64,000 nt of DNA from Lasiosphaeria ovina (GCA_033439765.1 JAULSN010000008.1:124001-188000); one strand, 5' to 3'. Numbered from the stretch's first letter, positions 12,061-24,938 are shown. The notes: generated by a model not told the origin, from the letters alone. A program made the numbers and translations.

Positions 12061-13377
12061 TCCGTCTGGTGCACGCTACCGCCACGCGAGGCTGCAGAGT
12101 TCGGACGGGGACGACTTGAGGGACAGATGGCGGGCTTTGCTCTGGCGGCTGGAGGGACCAGTTTCGAGACGGCCTTTCGTCGGCTGGCATTGCTGGGGCT
12201 GATAGACCACGCACGCGCAGTGATCTGAGCAAGGTCAAAGTCTCATTGTTGTTATCATCGCAACTAGAGTTGTTCGATCGCAAGCTTCAAGTGGGTCGGA
12301 TGAAAGGCGGCGGGGGGGGGGCTGCAGGGAATAGGGAATGGTGGGGTTGCAAGTTTGCCCACCTACCTTGCCTGGCCTGGGCTACAGAAGGTAAGGTATG
12401 GTAAGGTAAGGTACAGTACCTGAGGTAGGAAAGGAAGGTACGGAGTACTCCGTAAGGGATGGGCAATATAAGGTACCGTTACATCAGATACTTGGGACCA
12501 TACCTAGGGCCAGGAAATAAATGGGGCCCCGCTTCTCAATTACCCACACGCCTCGACTCCGCATATTGAACGGCACAGTGCCTCCATTACTGTATTGTTC
12601 GTACGACACGGAATATCCGTACATTCTCTCGCTAATTCTTATCGTTGGGCGGGGACACGATTCTCAGCACTAGCTAACGTACCCCTACGTTCAGAATCGT
12701 CGAGCTTGGGTCAACACTAGAGTAAAAGCGTGGCGCTTGACTTCCCGTCTCCCGAAGGTCTCCCGCATAGTTCAAGGTTCGATCTACGTATGCTGCTTGG
12801 TATTAGCGATCCGGTCCGCTGTTTGCCGCACCGGTCCGCTGTGGAGACAAAGGGCACCCGACAGTTCGGATAAACGTCCACAGAGGCTCGATTAGGGTTC
12901 TCGAGTTATTTCCAACTACACCTGGATACCTGGGGATTACGTCCATATATAAAAGTATTGCTTGATTGTTGGAGAGCTCGGAAGAATTGTTCTAATAGTT
13001 CAGAACATTTGGGATGCTTTGTGATGAATTCCCTGTTTGACGGCTACCTTCGTGTATAGCATCATCCCCGCCATCTCCATCACGAATATCGCACTGTATG
13101 TATGTAATTCGTACACACATACATTTTCAGCCGCACACAGTCTGGAGGAGCGAGTTGCAATGGTCGGCCGCCCACAGCACACCCCACCTTCGTCTGGTTG
13201 CCGAAGCAGGCAGGCACCAGCTGAGGCTATGCGATAATCGTGCAGGGAAATAGTAAAGAGCACACAAGATGCCACAATCAAGTTTGGCAAACCTCATCTC
13301 TTTCTCGACACGTCCCCCACTGCTTCGTCTGTGCGCTGTTCCCACGTGTTTGCTGGTACGCCCATGCAATCGTCTCG
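12061..13377. promoter_or_regulatory. Divergent intergenic region with palindrome and TAAGG repeats
   Basis: 1.3 kb between divergent genes. It contains a run of ten G at 12312-12321, a cluster of GGTAAGG-type direct repeats at 12389-12416, and a perfect 16 bp palindrome TACGGAGTACTCCGTA at 12439-12454. A TATATAAAAG box lies near 12946-12955. No protein-coding gene was recognised here. Confidence 0.5.
12439..12454. repeat. 16 bp perfect palindrome
   Basis: TACGGAGTACTCCGTA reads identically on both strands. It lies just downstream of TAAGG repeats in non-coding DNA. Short palindromes of this kind are scattered through ascomycete intergenic DNA; whether this one is a binding site or a repeat end is unknown. 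Confidence 0.7.
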
Positions 13378-14339
13378 ATGCCTTTGTTTCGCAAGATCTT
13401 CTCGGGGGGCTCCTCCCACGGCTTGCCTCCGCAGGTTGGAGCCTCGTGGGACTCATTGGAAAGCACACCCACTACAGGCACGCTTCCAAACCCTTTCCCA
13501 ACGAGTTCTCTTCTGCCCGCCACAACGACCGAGCCACCAACCAAGACGACGGTGACTGCTGAAGCTCCCACAAGCCCTACATTTCTACCGTCCGGTCCCA
13601 TCTCACCTCCAGAATCTCCACCACCGACCAAGACGCCGCACGCCTTAGAGCCCGTTACCGAAGCTCAAACGTCTGGCTCTAGTCAAAATCTTGGCCAGCA
13701 TGCGACTCGCACCCTAGCCAATGTATCCCCCCGACCACCTACGGCTGCGGGATTCAATCTATGGCACCCTCCGAAACCACGAGTGGGATCGACGAAATCC
13801 GAGTCAAGCGCATTCAGTGGCTCGCCGGTTAGCTCGCGCTCCAACACGGCGTCGACCGCGGCCACAAGCACATCCTCAACCGCGACGAGCATACGAAAGC
13901 TGACGACGAGGGCCACTGCTGGGTTAGACTTGCGTAAAGAAGCCCGGCAGAATCGGCACCCGAAGAAGGCCACTTGCGAACAGACATTTAGCACGTATTG
14001 CCTTGAATGGGAAGCATTGCGCGAATGGCTTCATCGCCGTTTTGAGGGTTACGACTTTGACGAAAACGAACTAAGAGTCCCGGTGAGCAAGCCCATACAT
14101 AGCCTGGAGTGTTAGCGAGAACCCATGGTCCCAATTAACGCATCGGATCGCGTGCGCATCCTCTAGAACGTCGAGCACGATTCTTACAAGTTCAACACGC
14201 CCGAGCCACTGACCGCTGTACGGACGAACCCTTCATCCTCGTAGCCACATTGCTTCAGTCGGATTGCTAACAAGCGCGGCAGAAGGATAAGGCCGACATA
14301 CACAAGCTCCGATGGGATTATGACTCAAGCAAAGAATGA
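13378..14339 (+). CDS. Small hypothetical protein, Ser/Thr/Pro-rich with helical C-terminus
   Basis: Proposed exons are 13378-14082, 14167-14217 and 14283-14339, 270 residues. The start ATG gives MPLFRKIFSGGSS; no upstream ATG is needed. Residues 15-180 are Ser/Thr/Pro-rich and probably disordered. The C-terminus is a compact charged segment: TYCLEWEALREWLHRRF, then DSYKFNTPEPLTA and KDKADIHKLRWDYDSSKE. Intron 1 has GTGAGC and TCTAG; intron 2 has a CTAAC branch near 14270 and a GGCAG acceptor. If intron 2 is not used, the protein ends at 14244 after VRTNPSSS. The family is not recognised. It lies head to tail with the CorA-like gene about 800 bp downstream. Confidence 0.6.
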
Positions 14340-15127
14340 GAAGAGATGGAGCCATATTCCAATTCTTCTTGTTGTGGCTTGCCCTGATTTGGGCTACCTG
14401 GTGTTGACCTGGGGTCCCGGCGTGACGTTTTTGCTCAATTCGAAGTTGGTTAGGAGGTGGCTTTTCTATCGCTTGTTGTAGCGGTTGGGCGGGATTCCAG
14501 CAGAACCCGTATTCAACAGCCGTACCCAAATTGTCCGCTGGCTGTAGCTGTCTGTAATTGATTATTCGGTATATTTATTAGTCGTATTCGCACTTGTTGC
14601 ACTGACAAACTCGGTTTTTTTCTTAACGAAGATGGTGGTATGTGCTATACAATGTAGTTCGGCGGAGTCGATGACCCTCGCGTGGACTGTACCTGAGGTA
14701 CTGTACATTTCAGCCCGGGAGGGCGACGATTGATATTTAGGCACTTTCATGCCCGACATTGCCGGACAACAGCGCCAAAGTTCGGTGGCCGCCCAGGCTG
14801 GTGCAACTTGCAACTGCATCGCCCCCCCAGGCCCGATTGGCACCACGCGGGAGGCGTTTTAGACCTAAGGTACCTTAGTATCCCCCCTCCCGGGGCCCGA
14901 ATCAACCTTGTCGGGCGTAAATTTCAGGCACACTCTGGCTGGGCAGATTCTCCGGCACGGCATTAAAACATGCCGGTTCCCAGTCAGGCAATCGTCGAAT
15001 GTTCCCTGATCATCCTTCCCAAGATCAACACGCAATAATTCCAAGAACAACACAAACTTCCGGCATACAGATCAACTCGACTGCATCGCCATTACATACA
15101 AAAATACTAGGGGCGCGCCAATGATTC
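14340..15127. other. Intergenic with KpnI-core palindromes
   Basis: About 790 bp without a recognised gene. It carries a perfect 14 bp palindrome CTAAGGTACCTTAG at 14865-14878 and an imperfect one, TGTACCTGAGGTACTGTACA, near 14688-14707. Both belong to a loose set of GGTACC-centred motifs seen elsewhere in this window. Confidence 0.5.
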
Positions 15128-17398
15128 ATGGCAATCGCCGGCGATACGCAAAAGTTCAGCGAGTCCTGCCAAAAAGCGGACAAGTATCCGCTGAACCTGG
15201 TTCTGCAGGGAGCCAGCACTGGGAGCCTTCTCGCGCAGAGAGCCTTCCTCCGCGAAAATGCTGGCGACCTATTTCTCCAAAAGAGTACTGTGCCCTTACT
15301 CGAATTCCGGGGGGAGAAGAGCATCAGGAATTCAGGTCAGGCTCCATCGGTTCTCCATTCCCTTAACTCACATTTTGACGGCAACGTTTCGCCCTTCCCT
15401 TTTGGCACAGGCTGCCTTCACCTCGTATCCTGGCGGCACTGTGGAACGCGACTGACGTGGCAAGGGAACAACCCCGAGACATTGCAGTCACAGCAAAGAT
15501 ACTCAGGTCTGATGAGGACTTCAAAGACCAGTTCCCCGACCTCACAAACAGGCAGCAATCTACCACGCGATGCAGATTTGTGTATGTCAATCTCACATTA
15601 ATGTTCAAGAACTATTGTTCAATTCCCTGGAATATTTTGCTTATTATGAGTCCGGTCTTCAGGTTCCTGCAGGCGGCCAGCAGTCAAGCAAAGTTGGACG
15701 TGCGTCTCGCTCACGCCAAGCGCATTTTCACCTGCTTCCAGGTGATGCCGGCGTATATAGATTTTGTGTCTGTCTTCGCTGTCAAAAGGGCGGACGAGGA
15801 AGACATTTCCGACATCCGCTTTAGTAGCTTCCGCGAGCACGTGAGTCTCTCTGATGAGATGCGTGGGCTGAATTTGCCACAGCTCGGTCTCTCTGGGCGC
15901 GGCTATCAGCTTAGCTACAATTTGAAGAGCGTTGCCAACACGGCAAAGGAGTACCCAGCTAGGTGGACCGTTGTAAGAAACAACAGAGAACAGTGGAGCT
16001 GGTCAATCCGTCAAGCCGTGTTTCACCATCAGTTCGACATAGAGCACGGCACGACACTTTGGATCTTGACAACGGCAAGGAACTATATCCAGACGCGAGT
16101 CGAACAGCTTACTGGTCAGACACATAATCATGCCAAAAGTATCGATGACGAGACCGACTTCCTCGAGCCAAGACCTCAAGATCGCGACTTCTCTACTACA
16201 GAGGCCAGCTTCCGGGCAAGCCTCGCAGTTCATTTAGTCCTAGCACAGTACGCAAGCGAAGACTGGAGAGGCTACCTTCGGTGGCTGGAGGTAATGATCG
16301 AGAAAATGGTAAGTACTATCGTTTATATTTTTTGTATAAACAAGGTTTTGGTGAATTGTTATCGTCGCGTATGGCTGGCGAACCTCTAAACTTTGCTGAC
16401 CTTTTCAACCCTGAGTAGACCGGATCTGCTCTAACCATGACCAACTATAATCCGGACATGTTCAAACTGACCGCTGTTCAAATTACCGAAGATAAGATCA
16501 ACAAAGCGGTGCTGACGCTGAACGCCAACGCCCGGGTGCTGGAGTCCTTAGACAGCTTCTACAGACGTCTCTTGGATCATCCAGAGTTTCAAGCCAACCC
16601 TCGGTACAAAGGCTACATTGACCACTTTTCGATGCAGCTGCGTGACTATGTCTACGACACGCGCATGTTCTCGGAGCGGGCGCAAACGCTAGGCAAGATT
16701 GTTGGGGACCGCAAGAACTTGGTAAGCTGCTTGAAACCAATCTCGTTTTTATGAATACAGAGAACGACCGACCACAGACGAAAGTCAAAGTGTGAATTTT
16801 TGGCTATATTGAAGGATTAGCTGCCTACCTACTCGAGAGACGTACTGATTCCATGAAATCAAATAGGTCCAACAACGTCTACAAGCCCGGGCGACCGACC
16901 GCGTCGAAAAGCTTACGTTGCAGCAACACTTGGAAGCAAAAATTATGCGTGTCATCGCGGTCATGACGCTGATCTATCTACCAGCGACTTTCGTTTCGGT
17001 ACAAATTCCCCCCTCCCCCAAGCAAAAATATATTATCATTAAATAAGAGGCACATGGCGATATCCAAATATCACCACTAATACTGTACAAACTTAACTAA
17101 TCGCTGCTTTCAAAAATAACAGACCTTCTTCAGCACAGATATAGTCAAGTACCAGAACGGTGGCGGAAGCGGCGGCTCGTCCGGACCCAAGGACGGATCG
17201 TCGTCCGATAACGGGAACGACAGCACGTCGTTTTCAGGCCTCGCGCTGGCGCGCTGGTTTGAAGTCACTATCCCCCTGACGGTCCTCACCTTTAGCGTCG
17301 CGATATGGTGGTACTACTTCTGGGAGCCCTGGAATGCGCGACTACGGGCCTGGTGGAGAGGGGAGGATCGTCCAAAAGACCCCGAGAAGATGATTTGA
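15128..17398 (+). CDS. CorA-like Mg2+ transporter-type membrane protein
   Basis: Proposed exons: 15128-15335, 15488-15579, 15673-16308, 16419-16721, 16867-16998 and 17123-17398, 548 residues. The N-terminal half matches the fungal CorA-like soluble domain (AKRIFTCFQVMPAYIDFVSVF, then DISDIRFSSFREH). Helical segments follow (EMIEKM, TLNANARVLESLDSFYRRLL), then two membrane helices at about 440-462 (MRVIAVMTLIYLPATFVSTFF) and 505-524 (FEVTIPLTVLTFSVAIWWYYFW) separated by a Gly/Ser-rich loop. The GMN motif of true CorA channels is not present, so ion transport is unproven; many fungal members are annotated only as CorA-like. The second exon's acceptor is uncertain: 15487 and 15493 keep the frame, whereas the nicer site at 15410 does not. 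Confidence 0.75.
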
Positions 17399-18143
17399 GA
17401 CTTGGTGAGAAGTCTCGATCGGTTGTGATTTTCTTGATTTTCTTTGCTTTGTTTTCGAGCATCTCATAGCGCTGGTTTTCTTGGCTATTGGCCGAATTGT
17501 ATTTATTTGTTGTATCAAAGACTTTGGGGCAGAACTGCAACGAGAGGATCTAAGAGGGGGGTGTCGGAATGGGAAAGGAAGTCACAACAATTGGGAAGTG
17601 GCTTAGCAGTTTTTAGGGTAGAATGCTGGACGTGGTTTAGACTCGGTAGACTGTGATAATTAGTTGGGGCAAAGTGCAAGACGAGTACTTCAGTCAAGAG
17701 GTGTGTCATGCTAGTGGTGTTTGCAATACTGGCCGCGGTTTAAAAACAAAGCCAAGTACTTACTGCCTAGTAGCTCTCGGTAGGCTAACAGTCAAGAGTA
17801 TATGCCGAAAAAGAAATTAGAGACAGGCCACAGACTGCTTCTTGTTGTTGACTTGCCGGATCAAACACCTGTGTATGTCGAACCAGGTTTCGAACCTGGG
17901 ACCGACGTGATAACCGCCACACTATTCGAGCTTGAGCTGTTGACCAATTAACTGGACGATGGAAGATGGAGCTAGAGTTTCCATAGATGCATGAGCACAG
18001 AGTGGACTGGTGGAGGGGCGTTAAACAGAGTTGTTTGCGGAGTCTTGTCACTGTGCCAAGAAACGGAACCACATACAACAGGTACTTGCTGCAGACAGTA
18101 TATGTACGCTCATATCGCCCCAAAATAATTTGTCAAGCCATCG
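17399..18143. other. Intergenic with a tRNA remnant
   Basis: About 745 bp between the CorA-like gene and the GMC relic. Apart from a tRNA-like fragment at 17876-17930 nothing was recognised. The start of the GMC gene, which should encode the FAD-binding GxGxxG motif, is absent from this stretch. Confidence 0.45.
17876..17930 (-). pseudogene. tRNA remnant lacking the anticodon arm
   Basis: On the minus strand there is an intact T-arm (CCAGG, loop TTCGAAA, CCTGG at 17883-17899), a D-arm-like segment containing GGCGGTTATCAC, and acceptor-stem-like ends with about five of seven pairs. Only about ten bases separate the D-arm and T-arm, so the anticodon arm is missing. The D-arm/T-arm spacing would fit deletion between two GGTC copies in a tRNA-Val-like gene; that origin is inference. 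It is not a functional tRNA as read. Confidence 0.4.
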
Positions 18144-19589
18144 GTGCAGGTCGAGACTGCTCTCAACACAAGCTTTGTTGACATTTCTGTACACGGCACC
18201 GATGGCCCCATCCTCAACACGTTCCCGAGCCTCCACGACCCACTGATGAATGCATGGCTGCGAACATATGCTGCGCTTGCTGCTACTAACGAGCGCAGCT
18301 ATCCAGCCACCACTTCCTATGCAGCCGCTAGGGCAAGGAAGAACCTGAAGGTTGTCACTAGAGCATTGGTGACCAAGGTAAACCTCAGTAAGATACACCA
18401 AGGAGTCCCGCGAGCAATAGGGATGTCATACGAAAAGTCAGGCGCCGTATTTATAGTAACGGCGAGGAATGAGGTGATTCTCTCGGGCGGTGCCATGCAG
18501 TCACCCAAGCTCTCGGGCATTGGGGATAGTAAGTTGCTGGAAAGCCTCGGTATCTCGACTCCCATCCACAACCCTAACGTGGGCGAGAACTTGCAGAACC
18601 ACATTATGCTGCCGCTCGGGTGTGTATTCTTCCTCTTTATACCCGCCACCGCGCTGCCGAGACCACGGCCAGCGTGAGGGTTAGACTAACTCGCAATCCT
18701 AGATTTGAAGTCAAACCGAAAATCACCACGAGCGACGACTTTGCCAACCCGGCCGTGTTCCAAGCCGCCATGGACGAGTATGTGGCGACGCGCTCCGGCC
18801 CACTCACGGTAGTCAACGCGAGCTCAGCGTTGCTCTCACTCCCACAGGTCGGCGGGTCCTACTCGGCCCTGCCCGAGAACCCAGAGAACCAAGCGTTCGA
18901 GGCCGAGCGGCCCGAGTTTGCGGCGCAGTACGCACCGCTCTGGGAGGGACTGGACGCCAACGACACAGCAGCCCAGGAGATCTCACTGGCGGGGGGGGGG
19001 GGGGGGGGGTCTCACCGCAGCTGTCGGCGGACAGCGCGCATGTGTTTACGAGTCTCGGAGACGGACACAACTACTACACGCTGCTAAGGCTGGTTCAACA
19101 CCCTTCTCGCGGGGTACAGTGCACGCGGCCTCGGTCGACGCGCGCGTCAACCCACGCTTCGACCTGGACTACCTCTCGCACCCGGCCGACCTCGACTTGG
19201 TGCGCGCCATTGCGCTACACCTGTAGACGGTGGCCTCCACGCCGCCGCTCGCGGATCTGCTGCTGGGTAACGGGACTGTGTTCCAGCCCGGCTACACCTG
19301 CCTGACTGAAGACAACGTGGACAACTTCATCAGGGACACGCTGCTGGCCGCGTATCACTTTACGGGGGCGTGTGCGATTCTGCCCAGGGAAAAGGACAGG
19401 GTGGTGGACAAGAGGTTTAGAGTCTACGGTGTCGAGGGGCCCCGGGTGGTGGACGCCAGCGTGTCCCCCCTGATCCCGCAGGCGAATCCCAACAGCTTGG
19501 TCATTGCTGTCGCTGAGAGGGCGGCTGACTTTATCAAGGACGACTATGGTCACGAGATGGGCAACGTGCAGATGCACGACGACTTATGA
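18144..19589 (+). pseudogene. GMC oxidoreductase relic, 5'-truncated
   Basis: Pieces of a glucose-methanol-choline (FAD) oxidoreductase follow each other in order. 18144-18618 covers the middle part (VILSGGAMQSPKLSGIG, the GMC signature-2 region, then NPNVGENLQNHI). After a plausible intron (18619 to about 18702) comes FEVKPKITTSDDF to about 18990. A run of 19 G follows at 18991-19009, then the frame changes (HVFTSLGDGHNYYTLLRL), changes again near 19110, and meets TAG at 19224-19226 where HL(Q)TVASTPPLAD is expected. The C-terminal end (FTGACAILPREKD... to 19589) carries the catalytic-region His/Asn context. The N-terminal FAD-binding part is absent. It is clearly not intact. Confidence 0.8.
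18991..19009. repeat. 19-base G homopolymer
   Basis: An uninterrupted run of 19 G inside the GMC relic, at the point where the reading frame is lost. Such runs slip in replication and in sequencing, so the exact length is unreliable. Confidence 0.85.
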
Positions 19590-21232
19590 GCCGTGGCTGG
19601 GATGGAAGGGCCGCGGTGCCTTCATTGTGCTTTCAGTCGTCGTATTTCTCACCTCGCTTGATGTCAACGCAGCCCAGTTGAAGTCGTTATGTCTGCTGCG
19701 CATCGTTGAGTTGTCTAGGTGTGTGGTACTCATTAGCAACCGAATAGCTTGCGATGGTGCCCTCCCCGGAAGACTGTGAAAGAGATTCCGGGTTTTCAGC
19801 CACCTCATGTCCAAATTGCCACTAGCTCTATCAGTAAGGCGGGCAAAGTGACATAATTTCCTGAAGGTAACTGCGAACCGGGCGTGACTGGAGAGTTGTT
19901 GACCTCCCAACACGCCAATAATGCGACTCTGTCTATTGAAGACGAGCCCAGACCTACAGCCTAATCTGATTTGTGTCTCTTTGGATAGTCTTGTCGAAGC
20001 TAGCAGCTGGATAATATGTTTTGGATACTACCGTCGCTCTCGATGAGACATAAACGCAACGAAGAGCGGATGACGTACCCAAGCTAGGGGGCTACACTTC
20101 CCCGGACGAGCTACGAACGGAACTTTTGCGTGGTGCTCGGGCTGCGGAATGTCGGCTGCAGCGACATCGTGGCGAGTCTGCCAGTTCGCCGTGGGCGGAC
20201 CGTCTCCTCTGGCCCGGAACGCGCTTCTCTGCGGCCCAGCGTTCCTGGTCTCGGGTGGAAATCTCGGGCACGACTGGCCGCAGTTGCCATTTGGGCAAGG
20301 CTTCCGAGGCGTCGAGTCCCGAACTAGACGCCAAGCTAGCGAGCGGAGACCCACGCACCCGGCCAGCAAGGCAAGACAGGCAGCTGGAGTCACAGCTGGC
20401 TGGATTTAGCCGGCGGGTGAATCGGCAGTCCGCCCCCTGTACATTTAACCAGCAGTCACTAGACCTAGCTGCTATCTAGCGGCTCTTAGGGGACCCCGCT
20501 GACCCGGTTATGGGCATGCAAGGCTGATGGTTCCTGTAGCTCTCTCGTTGTGGTGCCGCCTCATCGTCAATGCGAGACCTGGTTCCTATTGGAGCGCCTG
20601 GGCTGTTGGGGCGCGTGCGATCCCGGTCTGGGGTGCTGGCGCATGACAAGTGCCAAATTGCAGATATGTTCCGAGATGACAAAGGGAGTAAACGACCAAC
20701 TTGCGGAGTGGGCAGTCGCGGAACCGGGGAGAATAAAGGACGAACATTTGGGGATGGCCTTGGGCCCAACCAATTTTACTGATGCAGTGGGCTGGCAGCT
20801 AGAACCCTTTCGCTTTCCAGACCAGTCGGCCGCGTATATCCTCCGCATTCTCAGCCAGGAAAGGATCGCCTACGGGGAGGAAGTGCGGAGTGTTACATCG
20901 GTCAGCACCGGAAGGACGGGGAAGATGTTGGGGGTTTCGTCGATTTCTGCCCGAGGTAGCATCACAATAGGCAGAGCTTCACCTATGAACGACACAGATC
21001 GTGGAGGGCAAGGGGCATCGGCAGGCATCCCGACAGAAACGTGGAGAAGAGAGCAGGGATACTTGGTACTTGAATAGACTAAGAATAAATCTCAAACAAC
21101 CATCGCGCCCCTTGGCGAAATTGCTTTCTTTGGGCTAGCCAAAGGCATATAAAAGCCACAGGTCTCACCCACATTCATCGACTCGGGCTCACCAAGATCC
21201 TCGGATCCGATCAACCGAACTCAGTCGGCATC
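19590..21232. promoter_or_regulatory. Intergenic region and xylanase promoter
   Basis: 1.6 kb between the GMC relic and the xylanase gene. Several frames are open on both strands (for example 20550-21077) but look like chance frames in GC-rich DNA. The last 110 bp hold the promoter elements listed separately. Confidence 0.5.
21133..21154 (+). promoter_or_regulatory. XlnR-type site and TATA box of the xylanase gene
   Basis: GGCTAGCC at 21133-21140 is palindromic and presents GGCTAG, a match to the GGCTAR consensus of the fungal xylanolytic activator XlnR/Xyr1, on both strands. TATAAAA follows at 21148-21154, about 85 bp before the xylanase ATG. The arrangement fits induction by xylose or xylan; binding is inferred from the consensus only. 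Confidence 0.6.
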
Positions 21233-22249
<1,017 letters not shown>

Positions 22250-23648
22250 GGCAGTTATCACTTGTGCGTGCTGCAGTCGAGAACGCTCATGGCCAAGTTG
22301 GCAGCTGACGAGTCGCCGAGGGATGGGGCAGGTGAAGCCATGTCTCTGATTCTTGGTTGAATTAGGAGACGGGAGAGTTCTTGTATATAGTTTGCCTTTC
22401 GGCGATGGAAATCGCAGTACAAAAGAAAATCGCAATGGTGGTGGTAAACTTTCTAGCGGTCGTTTCGGGCAACTGCTCTTCTGTGATGGTGAATTTGATT
22501 GGTCGAACGTCAATCATGAACAAAAAAAAAGACTCTTGCTGGGATCAAGTACTAGACGTAATACGTAAGTGATCAGTAAAACATTGCTGGTCTCGTTTTT
22601 TCCGGTCGTAAACAAACTCCTACAGAAGATTATAAAAGTCTTGATGCCGTGGACTCATAAATCTCTGAGTAACAAGTGCAGGATCAGCAATGCAAAAGAG
22701 GCCATATCGAACACACCGAGCCCAACAGTTGCCAGTTGGGTCTGGACACGTGGAACATTTTTGACATCCTTTCCTGAAACACTGCCTATCAAGCGAGTAG
22801 GGCAATTAGTTAATATCGTGGAGTTCGTTTCCAGAACGGCGGCAGCTTAACCGCAAACCTCTGTAGCTCCAGAACCTGTTCATCGCTTGGCCTGGGAAAG
22901 CGCCAATGTCTAAAGAGAACATGCATCCATCTTGAGTCATTTTGGCAGCCGCCCCGGCGCTGAGTAAAGTCGAGTGTGGCGTGTCCCGGCTTCACTTCCA
23001 CGACCGAGAAAATGGGCTCAGTGGTCGAGATCCCGCAGCCGCTCCGCGCCATGGCCTACCCCGACTCTTCCGGATCGAACAGGCCCTATCTCCCCCGCAA
23101 TCCAATTTAAGGGCACGAAGACCACCACGCAAAGCTACAAGCGGGCTTGGCAGGCTGCTCCAATGGCAGCTGGCGAATCTGCCGTGCTCGCACTGCTGGG
23201 GCAACTCTGGTCCTGGAACCGCACCACCGCCACACCTCATGACCCCCAACCAAGGCCCACGACCACGGCAGGAGCGGGGTCGGCAGTTCGGCCTACTACT
23301 TTCATTGGCAACGGCCCGTTCTCTGGCGTCTTCCCCAGCTGGGAAGTTCCCGGGCTTGCGGTTTGCGGCGGCCTGTCCTCATCGACCAGACCGCTCTCGG
23401 CTCGGAGCCAAAAGAAACACCGGCCAAGCGCCAATTGACCGCCTCAATTCCTCTCAACCTCGCCCACCACTACTGGATGCCAGCCGTGGTATACAGTACG
23501 ATCGAGTCCATCCCTGGCCCTTCCGGTGTCGCACAAGCCGGAATTGCCTCGCCCACTGACCTGGCCCAAGACGAGTACCCTGTGTGCCTGGGTCCCGAGA
23601 CAGCAAGATAGAGTATAGTACAGCACAGCACAGAACGGCAGGCCCATC
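22250..23648. other. Intergenic, no gene recognised
   Basis: 1.4 kb between two plus-strand genes. The first 600 bp are AT-richer, with an A9 run near 22521-22529; the second half is GC-rich with chance frames. Nothing was recognised apart from presumed promoter DNA for the monooxygenase. Confidence 0.5.
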
Positions 23649-24938
23649 ATGGCGAGTGAGATTCCGCGCCTCCCGCCGTCGGGGATCAAGGTCATAGTCG
23701 TCGGCGCTGGCTTTGCCGGCCTCGCAGCGGCCATCGAGTGCGACCGCAAGGGCCACTCGGTGACGCTGTACGAAAAGGTCGACGACATTAACGAGATCAC
23801 GCGCATCGGCGACATCATCAGCTTCGACCCCAACGGGTCCAAGGCCTTTGAGCGCTGGCCCGGCGTCATCGACGCCATGGAGGCCATTGCGCGCCAGACG
23901 ACCTGGCTCGACCTGTACCACCACGAGGGCAAGTTCGTCACGCGCCAGTCCTTTGCCCACGAGAAGACCTGGGGCCGCCGCATCAACGGCCACCGCGGCC
24001 AGCTGCACGACATCATCTACCGCCACGCCGTCGCCCGCGGCATCGACATCCGCCTGGGCAAGCGCGTCGAGGATTACTTCGAGACCGACGACCCGCCCCA
24101 GGCCGGCGTCGTCATCGGCGGCGAGCGCTTCGTGGCCGACGTGGTCATTGCCGCCGAGGGCGTCCGCTCGCGCGGCAGGAAGATTGTGCTGGGCTTCGAC
24201 GAGAACCCAAAGTCGTCGGGCTACGCCGTCTACCGGGCCTGGTTTCCCTCCGACGACGTCGCCAAGAACCCCATCATCAAGCATCTCGTCGTGAACGGTG
24301 ATACGCACCAGGGCTTCATCGGGCCAGACATCCACTTCCTCGCGTCGTCCATTAAGGGCGGCAAGGAGGTCAACTGGGTGTTTACGCATATCGATGACGG
24401 GAACATCGAGGAGAGCTGGCAGTTCCCGGGAAAGCCAGAAGAGGCGCTCAAGTACCTCGACGGGTGGTGCCCAATCGTACACGAGCTGGTCAAGGCGACG
24501 CCGCCGGGGCGGCTGATCGACCACAAGCTCGTGTACCGGGACCCGCTGCCGACCTTCATCTCGCCGCGGGCGCGCATCACGCTGATCGGCGACTCGGCGC
24601 ACCCGTTCCTGCCGACGTCGATCCAGGGCGCCAGCCAGTCCATCGAGGACGGCGTCGTGCTGGCCACGTGCCTGCAGCTGAGCGGCCGCGCCGACATCCC
24701 GCGCGCTCTGCGCGCCTACGAGAAGATCCGCTACGACCGCGTCCACCGCGCCCAGGCCATGGGGCCCAAGACGCGCGAGCGCTGGCACAAGGCCGACTGG
24801 TCACAGGTCTGGAAGACGCCCGAGATGATCCATCTGGTCCGGGAACCGTGGCTGCTCAACTTTGACGCCGAGAAGGACGCGTACGACAGGTATGCTGACG
24901 TCGTTTCCGCGCTGGAGCCGCCGAGGGCGAAGCTCTGA
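23649..24938 (+). CDS. FAD-dependent monooxygenase (salicylate-hydroxylase-like)
   Basis: Intronless gene of 429 residues, a group A flavoprotein hydroxylase using NAD(P)H and O2. Motifs in order: Rossmann VVGAGFAGLAAA with Gly19-Gly21-Gly24, an FAD-ribose Glu in VTLYEKVDD (~42), a degenerate DG motif read as AAEGVRS (~176), and the second FAD motif LIGDSAHPFLPTSIQGASQSIED with Asp315. The ATG at 23649 is right after a purine-rich leader and leaves only 13 residues before the Rossmann strand. No neighbouring biosynthetic genes point to a pathway; the substrate is unknown. It belongs to the large fungal family annotated as salicylate hydroxylase or FAD-binding monooxygenase. Confidence 0.88.
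   Translation: MASEIPRLPPSGIKVIVVGAGFAGLAAAIECDRKGHSVTLYEKVDDINEITRIGDIISFDPNGSKAFERWPGVIDAMEAIARQTTWLDLYHHEGKFVTRQSFAHEKTWGRRINGHRGQLHDIIYRHAVARGIDIRLGKRVEDYFETDDPPQAGVVIGGERFVADVVIAAEGVRSRGRKIVLGFDENPKSSGYAVYRAWFPSDDVAKNPIIKHLVVNGDTHQGFIGPDIHFLASSIKGGKEVNWVFTHIDDGNIEESWQFPGKPEEALKYLDGWCPIVHELVKATPPGRLIDHKLVYRDPLPTFISPRARITLIGDSAHPFLPTSIQGASQSIEDGVVLATCLQLSGRADIPRALRAYEKIRYDRVHRAQAMGPKTRERWHKADWSQVWKTPEMIHLVREPWLLNFDAEKDAYDRYADVVSALEPPRAKL

Noticed and set aside
15411..15487. Acceptor at 15410 for the second exon of the CorA-like gene
   Set aside because: It has a good CACAG motif but leads out of the frame that encodes the conserved downstream domain; 15487 or 15493 keep the frame.
20550..21077. 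175-codon plus-strand frame before the xylanase gene
   Set aside because: It opens without a good ATG context, has no domain and would overlap the promoter region; treated as chance.
23454..24788. 444-codon minus-strand frame opposite the FAD monooxygenase
   Set aside because: It is the antisense of a confirmed gene with strong third-position GC bias; Arg/Ala/Val-rich mirror proteins are expected there.
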